Shown in pieces: positions 8,400 through 17,250 of a stretch of 64,000 bases of DNA (position 1 is its first letter; every line of letters begins with the position of its first letter). Position numbers and translations under genes: made by a program. This DNA comes from an unicellular cyanobacterium SU3 (GTDB taxonomy: Bacteria; Cyanobacteriota; Cyanobacteriia; Cyanobacteriales; Microcystaceae): contig NETF01000091.1 in the NCBI GenBank assembly GCA_002172675.1, positions 1-64,000 of the forward strand. The letters are read 5' to 3'. Under the pieces are notes generated by a model, which saw only the letters and a list, made by a program, of their open reading frames with translations, made no database searches and was not told where the DNA came from.

Positions 8400-9956
8400 A
8401 TGTTTGATACAGAGCAACTTCTGTCTTCTAAGGAAAATTCTAACAGGAAAATTAACAAAATGTCCGAAAAAAAAGAAAAAAAGACCCAGATAAAGCGTTT
8501 GCCATTTATTTTGGGCATTTTGGTTCTAATAACTGCCACAGGCTCTGGGTTAACTTGGTGGTTTACTCAACAGAGTAACAATAAATCATCATCAGCATTA
8601 GCCCAACAAACCCCCCCTACCTCTGTTGAATTAGACACCCTTAAACCTGGGGTTGTCAAAACGGTGTCAGAGGTGGTGGGAACCCTAGAAGCCCAAGATG
8701 CAGTAATATTAAGGCCCGAAATTCAAGGCCGGATCAATGGAATTTTGATCAAAGACGGCGATCGCGTCAGCAAGGGACAACTGATGGTGCAACTGGATAA
8801 CAATGACTGGCAAGCAGAATTATTAGAAGCTCAGGCCCAATTAGCCAGTAGAAAAGCCCGTTTAGCTGAATTAGAAGCCGGAAACCGTGTCGAAGATATA
8901 CAAGAGGCTAAAGCCCGTTTACGGGAGGCTAAAGCCCGTTTAAAGAATGCTCAGACCGGCGGTAGTCTAGAAGAAATTGCTCAAGCTCAAGCTCAAGTTA
9001 ACGCAGCCCAAGCGAGTGCGGAGTTAGCTCAACAACGGGTAGGTCGTTACGAAAACCTTGAAAAAGAAGGAGCTATTTCCACCGATGAGTATCAAGAATA
9101 CGTTACAGAAGCTCGCAGTGCCTCGGCAGAGTTAGAAGAGGCTCAACGGCGTTTATCCCAACTCAAAAAGAGTCGTCTCACTAATATTGATGAACTACAA
9201 GCGGCCGTAGAAAGGGAAGAACAAAACCTACAAAGAGTACAAACGGGGCCCCGTCAAGAAGTTATCGCTCAAGCTAGGGCTGATGTCGCAGAAGCCATCG
9301 CTCAAGTACGTACCGCCGAAGTTAATGTCAGTAAAACCCGTATTGTTGCCCCGATTTCTGGCATTGTGGGAGATATTCCCGTTGAAGCCGGAGATTATGT
9401 GGATCAAGGAGATACCTTAACCACCTTAACCCAAAACAATCTTTTAGAACTCAATTTATCCATTCCCCTAGAAGATGCGTCCCGTTTACGGTTGGGTTTA
9501 CCGGTAGAAATTCTTGATAATCAAGGAAAAGCAATCGCTACAGGAAATATTAGTTTTATTTCTCCTAATGTCACTGCTGACTCTCAATTAGTGTTAGCAA
9601 AAGCGACCTTCGAGGGTAATAATCGCTCTTTATTAAACCGTCAATTTATTCAAGCAAGAATCATCTGGAAACAAGGTCAAGGTTTATTAGTTCCCACTAC
9701 AGCAGTATCTCGTTTAGGGGGACAAACTTTCGTATTTGTGGCTAAGCCCAATGACTCAAATCAAGAAGGATCTGCCCCATTAATTGCAGAACAAAGACAA
9801 GTAGAATTAGGGGAAGTTCAAGGGAATAACTATCAGGTGATTAGTGGATTACAACCAGGAGAAAAAATTGTCACTGCTGGTATCCTACAGTTACAAGACG
9901 GTGCGCCTATTACAGAAGTAAACACTCAAAAGTCAGAAGTCAAAAGTTTTAATTAG
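8400..9956 (+). CDS. RND efflux periplasmic adaptor (HlyD/AcrA family)
   Basis: The protein has 518 residues: one N-terminal membrane segment (LPFILGILVLITATGSGLTWWF), a lipoyl/barrel-sandwich half (LRPEIQGRINGILIKDGDRVSKGQLMVQLD), a long Ala/Glu/Gln-rich coiled coil with repeated KARLREA and QAQ heptads (about 125-305), and the second lipoyl half (ISGIVGDIPVEAGDYVDQGDTL). A beta-barrel and membrane-proximal domain follow. It bridges the inner-membrane pump to an outer-membrane channel. The start at 8400 follows GAGGA closely. An ATG at 8460 also follows AGGA and would still keep the membrane segment. The pump gene starts 16 bases downstream. Confidence 0.88.
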   Translation: MFDTEQLLSSKENSNRKINKMSEKKEKKTQIKRLPFILGILVLITATGSGLTWWFTQQSNNKSSSALAQQTPPTSVELDTLKPGVVKTVSEVVGTLEAQDAVILRPEIQGRINGILIKDGDRVSKGQLMVQLDNNDWQAELLEAQAQLASRKARLAELEAGNRVEDIQEAKARLREAKARLKNAQTGGSLEEIAQAQAQVNAAQASAELAQQRVGRYENLEKEGAISTDEYQEYVTEARSASAELEEAQRRLSQLKKSRLTNIDELQAAVEREEQNLQRVQTGPRQEVIAQARADVAEAIAQVRTAEVNVSKTRIVAPISGIVGDIPVEAGDYVDQGDTLTTLTQNNLLELNLSIPLEDASRLRLGLPVEILDNQGKAIATGNISFISPNVTADSQLVLAKATFEGNNRSLLNRQFIQARIIWKQGQGLLVPTTAVSRLGGQTFVFVAKPNDSNQEGSAPLIAEQRQVELGEVQGNNYQVISGLQPGEKIVTAGILQLQDGAPITEVNTQKSEVKSFN

Positions 9957-9972
9957 CACAAAGGTTTAGATA

Positions 9973-12900
9973 ATGAATTTTGTTGATTTTTTTATTAAAC
10001 GCCCAGTTTTTTCTTCTGTTTGCGCTCTGCTTATTTTATTAGTCGGATTAATTAGTTTATTTAATTTGCCTCTGGCTCAATTTCCTGAAATTGCCCCCAC
10101 CAGAATTCAAGTTGAATCCACTTATAATGGTGCTAGTGCTTCAGTCGTAGAAAATGCTGTTACTAATATTTTAGAACGACAAATTAATGGAGTTGAAGGA
10201 CTTAAATATATTAGTTCAAGTAGCAGTAATAGTGGAACCAGTAGTATTACTGTTACCTTTGATTCTTCGAGAAACCCCGATTTAGCTGCCGTTGACGTAC
10301 AAAATCAAGTGTCTGTCGTGCGATCGCAGTTACCCGACGCAGTACAAAGAACGGGGGTTCAAGTCACCAGACAATCTGATAGTTTACTGTTAGGTATTGG
10401 CTTATACAGTGATAATAATCGTTATGATAATGTCTTTTTAAGTAACTACGCCGATCAATATTTAGTGGATTCTCTAAAACGTCTTGATGGTGTAGGAAAT
10501 GTTCGCATTTTTGGAGAACGTCGTTATGCCATGCGTCTTTGGTTAGACCCCAATAAATTAGCAAGTCGAGGGTTGACAACTCAAGATGTGGTTGATGCTT
10601 TATCAGAACAAAATTTACAAGTGGGCGCCGGACAAATAGGGGCAGAACCGGCACCAGAAGGTCAACAATTTCAGTTTGATTTACGGGCAATTAGTCAATT
10701 AAAAGATCCGAAAGAATTTGAAAATTTATTATTAAAAACTGATGAAAATGGTGGTTTAGTTTACTTTAAAGATGTGGGAAGGGCTGAGTTGGGGGCGCAA
10801 GATTATAGTTCTTTTCTTCGGTTCCGAGGACAAGAAGCGGTAGGGATGGGAATCTATCAAAGAACGGGATCGAATGCGTTAGAAGTCGCCAAAAAAGTTG
10901 AACAAGAAATGGATCGCCTCTCAGAATTCTTTCCCCCTGAATTAAAATATGTTGTGGCTTTCGATACGACTCAATTTGTAGAGGAATCTTTATCAGAAGT
11001 TGTTAAAACTTTAATCATGGCCGTAGGCTTAGTTATTGTGGTTATTTTAATCTTTTTACAAAATTGGAGAACCACCTTAATTCCTGCTTTAACTATTCCT
11101 TTAGCCCTGGTTGGAACCTTTGCCTTTATTAAATTATTTAACTTTTCTATTAATAGTTTAACCCTATTTGGTTTAACCTTAGCAACTGGTATGGTAGTGG
11201 ACGATGCCATCATTGTTGTTGAACAAATTAACCGTTATATAGAAGATGAAAATATGTCCCCTCAAGCAGCAGCCAGTAAGGCGATGGGGGAATTATCTTC
11301 AGCAGTTATTGCTACCTCTTTAGTGTTAATGGCGGTGTTTATTCCCGTGGCATTTTTTCCAGGAACCACAGGGGCTTTATATCGACAATTTGCGTTAACT
11401 ATTGCGTTTTCTATTGTTATTTCTACCTTTTTAGCTTTAACATTAACCCCTTCTTTATGCGCTTTAATCTTAGAAAAGGGACAATCTTTACCGGGCTTTT
11501 TAGGAACTATTTTTAATCAATTTAATCACTTTTTAGACTGGGTAAAGGTACAATACAGGCGATCGCTTCATACCCTCTCTAATCTTCGTCTGGTGGTGGT
11601 AGGGGTCTTCGTGGTCTTATTATTAGTCACAGCATGGCTATATACCAAGGTTCCTACTGCTTTCACTCCAGAAGAAGACCAAGGCTATTTCATTACTATT
11701 ATTCAAGCCCCTCAAGGGGTTTCCTTGCAATATACCAGCGACGTAATGCGACAGGTAGAAAACGCTATTTTAGAAGAACCTGACGTTAAAGCTACCTTTG
11801 CCGTGGGTGGGTTCGCCTTTGGAGGGAGTAGTGCTAACCAAGGGGTGATTTTTAGCCCCCTCAAACCCTTTAAAGAACGTCCCGGTCCCCAACACTCAGC
11901 ACAAGCAATCATCGGTAAACTCTGGGGTAAATTTAGTCAAATACCAGAAGCCAATATTTTTCCCGTTAATCCCCCTGCTATTCGCGGTTTAGGGAATTTT
12001 GGCGGTTTTGTCTATCAACTACAAGATCAACAGGGAAGCGAAGATATTAACAAGTTAGTGCAGGTGATGGGGCAATTATTGGGGGCTGCGAACCAAAATC
12101 CTGCTATTGGTCAAGCATTTAGTCGCTTTTCAGCAAATACCCCTCAATTTGTCATTGAAGTCAACCGCAATAAAGCCCAAGCGTTGCAAGTCTCTATCGA
12201 TGATATTTTTAGCACCCTACAAACGGCCTTAGGATCTCGTTATGTGAACGATTTTACCCTACAACAACGTACCTATCGGGTGTATGTTCAAGCTGATAAA
12301 CAGTTTCGGGCTAACCCTCAAGATATCAATAAATTATATGTGCGATCGCACACCGATCAAATGGTTCCCTTATCTAACTTAGTCACTCTAACACCGACCA
12401 CTGGGGCCCAAACCATTAGTCATTACAACCTCTATCGTTCCGTTGAAATTAATGGCAGTCCCGCCCCTGGCGTGGGTTCGGGAACCGCTCTAGAAGCGAT
12501 GGAAACCGTCTCTAAACAAGTCCTTCCGCCGGGGTTTGGTTATGAATGGTCTGGGACTTCCTTAGAAGAACTTGACTCTGCCGGCCTTGCCCCCATTATT
12601 TTTGGGTTAGGATTGTTATTTGTGTTCTTAGTTTTAGCTGCACAATATGAAAATTATATCGATCCTTTTATTATTATTTTGGCGGTTCCTTTGGCTATTT
12701 TAGGAGCATTAACCGCACAATTATTAAGAGGGTTTGCTAACGATGTTTATTGTCAAATTGGGTTAGTGATGTTAATTGGTTTAGCCAGTAAAAATGCTAT
12801 TTTAATTGTGGAATTTGCGAACCAATTACGAGATGAGGGTTTACCTTTAGTTAAAGCAACTATTGAAGCAGCACAAGAACGGTTAAGACCCATTTTAATG

Positions 12901-13098
12901 ACTGCAGTTTCTACTTTATTAGGTATTTTTCCTTTAGTCGTAGCAACCGGTGCCGGTTCAGGTAGTCGTCAGTCTTTAGGTACGGCAGTTTTTGGGGGAA
13001 TGTTAGTGGCTTCTTTTTTGAGTTTATTTGTGGTTCCTATTCTCTATATTGTTGTTAAAATGACTACCGAAAAATTCTTACCGAAAAAATCATCATAA
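9973..13098 (+). CDS. RND multidrug efflux transporter, AcrB/HAE1 type
   Basis: The 1041-residue length is full for the family. It starts MNFVDFFIKRPVFSSVCALLILLVGL, with two large periplasmic loops and 12 predicted membrane helices. Proton-relay residues are visible: the Asp pair in GMVVDDAIIVVEQ (TM4) and the Lys in GLASKNAILIVEF (TM10). It should export hydrophobic or amphiphilic compounds in exchange for protons, together with the adaptor encoded 16 bases upstream. No outer-membrane channel gene or regulator is next to it, so a TolC-like partner elsewhere is implied. Confidence 0.93.
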   Translation: MNFVDFFIKRPVFSSVCALLILLVGLISLFNLPLAQFPEIAPTRIQVESTYNGASASVVENAVTNILERQINGVEGLKYISSSSSNSGTSSITVTFDSSRNPDLAAVDVQNQVSVVRSQLPDAVQRTGVQVTRQSDSLLLGIGLYSDNNRYDNVFLSNYADQYLVDSLKRLDGVGNVRIFGERRYAMRLWLDPNKLASRGLTTQDVVDALSEQNLQVGAGQIGAEPAPEGQQFQFDLRAISQLKDPKEFENLLLKTDENGGLVYFKDVGRAELGAQDYSSFLRFRGQEAVGMGIYQRTGSNALEVAKKVEQEMDRLSEFFPPELKYVVAFDTTQFVEESLSEVVKTLIMAVGLVIVVILIFLQNWRTTLIPALTIPLALVGTFAFIKLFNFSINSLTLFGLTLATGMVVDDAIIVVEQINRYIEDENMSPQAAASKAMGELSSAVIATSLVLMAVFIPVAFFPGTTGALYRQFALTIAFSIVISTFLALTLTPSLCALILEKGQSLPGFLGTIFNQFNHFLDWVKVQYRRSLHTLSNLRLVVVGVFVVLLLVTAWLYTKVPTAFTPEEDQGYFITIIQAPQGVSLQYTSDVMRQVENAILEEPDVKATFAVGGFAFGGSSANQGVIFSPLKPFKERPGPQHSAQAIIGKLWGKFSQIPEANIFPVNPPAIRGLGNFGGFVYQLQDQQGSEDINKLVQVMGQLLGAANQNPAIGQAFSRFSANTPQFVIEVNRNKAQALQVSIDDIFSTLQTALGSRYVNDFTLQQRTYRVYVQADKQFRANPQDINKLYVRSHTDQMVPLSNLVTLTPTTGAQTISHYNLYRSVEINGSPAPGVGSGTALEAMETVSKQVLPPGFGYEWSGTSLEELDSAGLAPIIFGLGLLFVFLVLAAQYENYIDPFIIILAVPLAILGALTAQLLRGFANDVYCQIGLVMLIGLASKNAILIVEFANQLRDEGLPLVKATIEAAQERLRPILMTAVSTLLGIFPLVVATGAGSGSRQSLGTAVFGGMLVASFLSLFVVPILYIVVKMTTEKFLPKKSS

Positions 13099-13155
13099 CC
13101 TTGTAGGGGTTTAATAATGATAAACTAAATCAAAAAAATTAGAAAAGACTGAATT

Positions 13156-13432
13156 ATGCCAATTCTTTTCGTACACGGAGTCAGTAGCCGCATGGAAAGC
13201 GGACATGATCGAACATGGTCAACAATTCGTAATAATCTCAAAAGTATTGTTGCCCCCCAAATTTCAAGAGGTATTTGATGATATGTATGATAGTGGAAAT
13301 CCAGCGATTAGAGCGCATACTGCTCATTTCGATGATCCAGATTTTTATCAAGAGCTTGCCTTGCATATTAATAACGCTAAAATTGCTCAATGGAATAGGA
13401 AAACATTCATATTTATGAGCAATTTCTTTTAA
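13156..13432 (+). pseudogene. frameshifted alpha/beta-hydrolase-like remnant
   Basis: From ATG 13156 the frame reads MPILFVHGVSSRMESGHDR and stops at 13276-13278. PILFVHG is the usual first strand and oxyanion segment of alpha/beta hydrolases. In the +1 frame, after the six-C run near 13253, a plausible continuation (KFQEVFDDMYDSGNPAIRAH and onward) runs to a stop at 13432. The simplest reading is a frameshift at the C-run followed by truncation. It is not certain that the second part belonged to the same gene. Confidence 0.45.
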
Positions 13433-13514
13433 GAAAGTTTTTAATTCAATGAATGATAATAGTCATGATAAAACTCACTACACTAACTGATAAATTGCTG
13501 GTCGATATTTAGGT

Positions 13515-13697
13515 TCACCGAATGGGTTTCGCTTCAGCTTTAGCCGCTTCTAACCACGCAGTTTTTGCTTTTAATACTTCCCTGAGTGCTTCTTCTTCAG
13601 TGGAACCAAAGGCTGAACAATATTTTAAATCAGGAATATCAGCAATATAACCGCCATCTTCTTCACTATAAAAAATGTTGATGTGATAGTTTTTCAT
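13515..13697 (-). CDS. hicB: HicB-family antitoxin, C-terminus frameshifted
   Basis: The 60-residue frame reads as a HicB/UPF0150 protein: YHINIFYSEEDGGYIADIPDL, a Gly-Ser-Thr turn (FGSTEEEAL) and KAKTAWLEAAKAEAKPI. HicB partners normally neutralise a HicA mRNA-interferase. The usual family ending is present but out of frame: skipping one base (13520) gives GEPKYRPAIYQLV and a stop at 13478. So there is one extra base, either a real mutation or a sequence error. No HicA gene is next to it. Upstream on the same strand is the PIN operon, 43 bases away. Confidence 0.75.
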   Translation of the reverse strand: MKNYHINIFYSEEDGGYIADIPDLKYCSAFGSTEEEALREVLKAKTAWLEAAKAEAKPIR

Positions 13698-13740
13698 TGT
13701 TTATCCTCCAAGGTTAAGGCATATTTTTCAACTCTTTAAA

Positions 13741-13950
13741 CTATTCTTGCCAATTTTCATTAGCTCTTTCAAAAATATCGTCAATAGTTTGCCCTTGATA
13801 TAATTGTTGAGAAATTTCTACATAATCCGTGCTATTCTTTTGTAAAAGACTCAGAAATCTTAAGGCTCCTGTAATTCCTAAAGATTGATTTAATGCTTCA
13901 ATTCCTTTCAGTAAAATTTCTTGATCATCTATCATTTTTTTACTCTTCAT
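13741..13950 (-). CDS. small protein paired with PIN-domain toxin (probable antitoxin)
   Basis: This 69-residue protein has a helical body (ILLKGIEALNQSLGITGALRFLSLL) and an acidic end (TIDDIFERANENW). I recognise no named domain. Its ATG overlaps the PIN gene stop by one base (TAATG, 13948-13952), so translation is coupled. Small helical proteins of this size next to PIN genes are usually the antitoxin. Here it is the second gene, the reverse of the common order. Function is inferred from context. Confidence 0.6.
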   Translation of the reverse strand: MKSKKMIDDQEILLKGIEALNQSLGITGALRFLSLLQKNSTDYVEISQQLYQGQTIDDIFERANENWQE

Positions 13951-14396
13951 TAAACATCCTCCTGTCTAAAATAATCAATAGGATTCATAATATACATTTC
14001 TAAGCTTAATCTATTCGCTTTTTTTATTAAATTATCGTCACAAGTCAAAAAAAACTTAGCTTTAATATAATCAGCACAAGCTACATGAACAGCATCTTTA
14101 GATGATAACTCTTGTGTTTGTTGAAATGACTTGGCTAATTGATAAATTTGTGTGTTTGGAGCTATTCTAATTGTACATAATATAGATAACCTTAAAACTT
14201 CTTGTTTTCTTTGAGGAAAAGGACAAAGTAAGGTTTCATCTTGGTGCATAAATGACCAAACTAAATTAATCTCTTGCGCTTCTGCTTGTAGAAATATGTT
14301 TTGACAAGCTAATGCTTCCATTTGTATTCTAATCTGTCGCAGATCATCAAATCCTCTCTGAAAGCAATTATAGTCAAGATAAATGAGGTTTGTCAT
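13950..14396 (-). CDS. PIN-domain protein, probable RNase toxin
   Basis: The 148-residue protein starts TNLIYLDYNCFQRG, with the first PIN acidic residue at Asp8. The later acidic positions are in SSKDAVHVACA (Asp101) and FLTCDDNL (Asp120/Asp121). This spacing is that of PIN ribonucleases, which cleave RNA with Mg2+. Cys content is higher than usual. It is first in a two-gene operon with the 69-residue partner. A promoter-like copy of the 78-bp element at 14486-14563 lies 90 bases upstream. Confidence 0.75.
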   Translation of the reverse strand: MTNLIYLDYNCFQRGFDDLRQIRIQMEALACQNIFLQAEAQEINLVWSFMHQDETLLCPFPQRKQEVLRLSILCTIRIAPNTQIYQLAKSFQQTQELSSKDAVHVACADYIKAKFFLTCDDNLIKKANRLSLEMYIMNPIDYFRQEDV

Positions 14397-14430
14397 TAAA
14401 TACTAAAATCTTGAACTGTTATATTTTATA

Positions 14431-14450
14431 GCGATCTCGAAGAGATCCGC
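14431..14450. repeat. short inverted repeat in leader of the PIN operon
   Basis: GATCTC (14433-14438) and GAGATC (14442-14447) flank GAA. They are set in a GCG...CGC context and followed by CGCTTTGCGGTGCGCC. This resembles the G+C-rich palindromic short repeats scattered through cyanobacterial genomes. It falls between the promoter-like element and the PIN start codon, so it would be in the mRNA leader. Confidence 0.5.
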
Positions 14451-14485
14451 TTTGCGGTGCGCCTTTATCATTTCCCCTATTTAGA

Positions 14486-14563
14486 AGGTTACAAGCGCAC
14501 ATCTTTTCTATTGTTTATATAATATCATGTCAAGTCAATAAAAAGCAAGCATTTTTAACATTA
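14486..14563 (-). promoter_or_regulatory. 78-bp element, copy 1, with promoter-like boxes (PIN operon)
   Basis: This block matches 15311-15388 over the same length with about 8 differences in 78. On the minus strand it contains TTGCTT (14543-14548), an 18-base spacer and TATTAT (14519-14524). It lies 90 bases upstream of the PIN start. The other copy stands in the same orientation upstream of the MNT/HepT operon. The spacer contains TTGACTTGACATGA, identical in both copies. Confidence 0.65.
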
Positions 14564-14637
14564 ATTAAATGAGAAATTGTTATCCAAAAATTATATTATT
14601 TAGACTAACTATATCATTCTCCTAGTCAATTAGGGAG

Positions 14638-15012
14638 TTATGAAGAGTATTTTAGGTTTTTGAGATATATAATTAATGAGGGAATTTCTTCAGTGATAAT
14701 GCTCCAGATAATATCATTATCAATACCAAGATAGCCGTGAATAATTCGGTTACGGGTGGCAATGATTTGTCGCCAAGGAATTTCAGGATGATTTATTTTA
14801 ATGTCTTCGGGAATGTTGGTTGCAGCTTCGCCGATGAGTTCTAAATTTCTGAGGGTTGCGTCATAGTAAAGTTCACTATTAATAAAGGTTACTTGATCAA
14901 GATTTTTGGTATATCGTTGAACTTTCTCGGCAAAAAGAATCATGTCTTCGACATAAAATCGCCATTCTCTTTTTGGTGTATTGTTATTCCTAGACATAGA
15001 TTTTTTCTGCAT
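14638..15012 (-). CDS. hepT: HepT-like (DUF86) toxin of a MNT/HepT pair
   Basis: This 124-residue helical HEPN protein keeps the RNase signature R-x4-H-x-Y as RNRIIHGY (Arg87, His92, Tyr94). The helices LELIGEAATNIP and PWRQIIATRN are standard for DUF86. In characterised pairs the MNT partner AMPylates the Tyr next to this motif and silences the toxin. The start overlaps the 3' end of the MNT gene by 23 bases, so the two are translationally coupled. An internal Met at residue 6 is an alternative start. Confidence 0.88.
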   Translation of the reverse strand: MQKKSMSRNNNTPKREWRFYVEDMILFAEKVQRYTKNLDQVTFINSELYYDATLRNLELIGEAATNIPEDIKINHPEIPWRQIIATRNRIIHGYLGIDNDIIWSIITEEIPSLIIYLKNLKYSS

Positions 15013-15280
15013 CGATATAAGGCTTTAGTTCGGGACGCAGGGCATTTTCCGTAATTAGGTCAATAGGACATTGAAAGAGGTCTTCAAGATAAAACAACAC
15101 GCCAAAGTATTTTTTTGAGTCGGCTTTTTCTGTAAAACTAATTAATATATCAATATCGCTTGTATGAGTAGCAGTATCCCTGGCAGTTGAACCAAATAGA
15201 GCAATTTTTTTAACTCCATATTTTTCCTGAAGCAAAGCTTTATTTTGGGCAAGAAGTTCTAGGACTTTTTGTTTTTTCAT
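14990..15280 (-). CDS. mntA: MntA-like nucleotidyltransferase antitoxin
   Basis: This 96-residue minimal nucleotidyltransferase has the GS-x10-D-x-D signature intact (Gly30-Ser31 to Asp42 and Asp44, in the segment from FGSTARD to DIDIL). A second acidic strand (CPIDLIT) supplies a possible third metal ligand. MNT proteins neutralise HepT by adenylylating it. It is the first gene of the pair. The 78-bp promoter-like element (copy 2) ends 31 bases upstream of its start. Confidence 0.88.
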   Translation of the reverse strand: MKKQKVLELLAQNKALLQEKYGVKKIALFGSTARDTATHTSDIDILISFTEKADSKKYFGVLFYLEDLFQCPIDLITENALRPELKPYIDAEKIYV

Positions 15281-15310
15281 CGATTCATTTTTCCTCTTTA
15301 CTCTATCAAG

Positions 15311-15388
15311 AGGTTACAAGCGCACACCTTTTTCATTAGGTATATAATATCATGTCAAGTCAATAAAAAGTAAGTATTTTTAACATTA
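15311..15388 (-). promoter_or_regulatory. 78-bp element, copy 2, with promoter-like boxes (MNT/HepT operon)
   Basis: This is the second copy of the block at 14486-14563, about 90% identical and the same length. On the minus strand it has TTACTT (15368-15373), 18 bases, then TATTAT (15344-15349). The two copies bracket the MNT/HepT pair as direct repeats, so recombination between them would delete exactly one toxin-antitoxin module and leave one promoter. Confidence 0.65.
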
Positions 15389-15458
15389 AGTTACCATACA
15401 ATTGTCATCTCAAAAAACATCATACAAAGCTTTTAAATTAGTTACTTTTGCTTTATCA

Positions 15459-17225
15459 CTAAGATTCGTCAGTATCATCAACAAAAGATAGTTTTGTTAA
15501 ATTATTTTGTAACCAAAGAGCATCTCTTTTTCGGTCAGTTTGTACCTCTAAAACACGGATTCCTATTGAGGGTAAAGAATTTAATAATTTTTTTAATTGT
15601 GTCCAATTTTTTATTAAAATATGTTCAATATTATAGGTAGAACACAATTGAGCAAAATCAATATGTTGAGGAGTAGCAAAATAAGATTCAAAGAATGATT
15701 CTTCTTTAGCAATGGGTAACATTTCAAAAATTCCTCCCCCATTATTATTGACTAAAATGATGGTTAAATGTCCTTTAAAATGTTGACGAATTAACCAGCC
15801 ATTCGTATCATGTAAAAGAGCTAAATCTCCCGTTACTAACACACTACTGTTAGCTTGATAAGCGACTCCTAAAGCCGTTGATAAAGTTCCTTCAATGCCA
15901 TTAGCACCTCGATTAAAATAAGGTATAAATTGACGTTTACTCGGCATCCAAAAAAATTCGGCATAGCGAACTGGCATACTATTTGCGATAAAAATATTTG
16001 TTTTTTCTGGTAAGTTTTTAGACAGTAAAAAAGGAAGTTTGGCTTCTATTAAATCTTCATTTTTTTCAAGGTTAGCTTTAATATTACGATTAATATTTTT
16101 ATTAACTTCTTTCCATTGGTTGAGATAAGACAAATCTATTTTTATGGGTCTATATTTTTCTTTATATTCCATGTTTAAATGATGAATATTAGCTCGAATA
16201 TAATGAGTATTATTATGAAGGGGATCAAGACTATCGGGACGACTATCAATAACCCAATGTTCTATATGATGATAAGTTAACCATTCCCGTAATTGTTTAC
16301 TGGTGGGAAATTCTCCAATTTGAATAACAACATCAGGAACAAGTTTATCAGCTAGTTCATGATTACGAAGAAGAATATCATAGGTATTAATTAGATTAGG
16401 AAACCCTTGCGCGTAATTTCTAAAAGGACATAAGGCTTCTGCTAAGACTGGATAATTTAATAAAGTGGATAAACGAAAGATTTGATTACAGTATAAAGAG
16501 GGATTATTAGAATTAAAAACACCAGCAATAATAATTCCTTTTTGATTAGAAACCCAATGGTTTAAATAAGTATCTAAATAATCGGTTCTTAAAATTTCTT
16601 TGTTACCTTTATAAATATTGAGAAAAAACTTATCAAAGTTTACGTCTGTGAATAAATTAGCAATATTGGGTTCGATAATAGGGGCTAAAGGTTCACGAAA
16701 AGGACAGTTTAAATGAACAATTCCCTGATAAGGAACTAAAGCATGATCCCAAGCAGCGATAATCGTTTGTCTGAGATAAGATAACAGTTGAATCTCTAAG
16801 GATGGTAAGGCTAACTCTGTGTACCAATTACAATAATTACCATATAATTTAACTTGATCAATGGTTTGTCCGGCATGACAATTTCTTAATTCTGGGGGAC
16901 GATCAGCCGTAAAAATTATTAAAGGAACTTGACTTTCTTTCCCTTCAATCACTGCTGGATAAAAATTAGCACCGGCTGTCCCTGATGTACAAATTAAAGC
17001 CACAGGAAGATGAGTTCGTTTAGCGATTCCTAAAGCAAAAAAAGCAGCCGATCGCTCATCTAAAATAGGGATAGTTTCAATATTAGGATGACTAACAAAC
17101 GCAACAGTTAAAGGAGTCGAACGAGATCCAGGACAAATAACAGCAGTCGTTAATCCTAAACGGGATAATGTTTCTACAATAATAGAAGACCATAGAGTAT
17201 TAATATTACGAAAATCAAGGTGCAT
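15459..17225 (-). CDS. menD: 2-succinyl-5-enolpyruvyl-6-hydroxy-3-cyclohexene-1-carboxylate synthase
   Basis: This thiamine diphosphate enzyme of 588 residues joins isochorismate and 2-oxoglutarate in phylloquinone/menaquinone synthesis; phylloquinone is the photosystem I cofactor. Seen are the N-terminal pyrimidine domain (CPGSRSTPL near residue 31, ICTSGTAGANFYPAVIE), the active-site loop region DRPPELRNCHAGQTIDQ, and the C-terminal diphosphate site LVTGDLALLHDTNG with ILVNNNGGGIF. Length is normal. Other men genes are not nearby. The Uma2-family gene ends 25 bases upstream on the same strand. Confidence 0.95.
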   Translation of the reverse strand: MHLDFRNINTLWSSIIVETLSRLGLTTAVICPGSRSTPLTVAFVSHPNIETIPILDERSAAFFALGIAKRTHLPVALICTSGTAGANFYPAVIEGKESQVPLIIFTADRPPELRNCHAGQTIDQVKLYGNYCNWYTELALPSLEIQLLSYLRQTIIAAWDHALVPYQGIVHLNCPFREPLAPIIEPNIANLFTDVNFDKFFLNIYKGNKEILRTDYLDTYLNHWVSNQKGIIIAGVFNSNNPSLYCNQIFRLSTLLNYPVLAEALCPFRNYAQGFPNLINTYDILLRNHELADKLVPDVVIQIGEFPTSKQLREWLTYHHIEHWVIDSRPDSLDPLHNNTHYIRANIHHLNMEYKEKYRPIKIDLSYLNQWKEVNKNINRNIKANLEKNEDLIEAKLPFLLSKNLPEKTNIFIANSMPVRYAEFFWMPSKRQFIPYFNRGANGIEGTLSTALGVAYQANSSVLVTGDLALLHDTNGWLIRQHFKGHLTIILVNNNGGGIFEMLPIAKEESFFESYFATPQHIDFAQLCSTYNIEHILIKNWTQLKKLLNSLPSIGIRVLEVQTDRKRDALWLQNNLTKLSFVDDTDES

Positions 17226-17250
17226 TCTTTATCAATTGGCTAACAATTTT

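Noticed and set aside
10364..12000. Several minus-strand open frames of 66-108 codons
   Set aside because: They lie wholly inside the RND pump gene and have low-complexity compositions expected from antisense reading.
13205..13432. Free-standing 75-codon gene
   Set aside because: Its first part is an out-of-frame reading of the hydrolase start; better explained as the shifted half of one broken gene.
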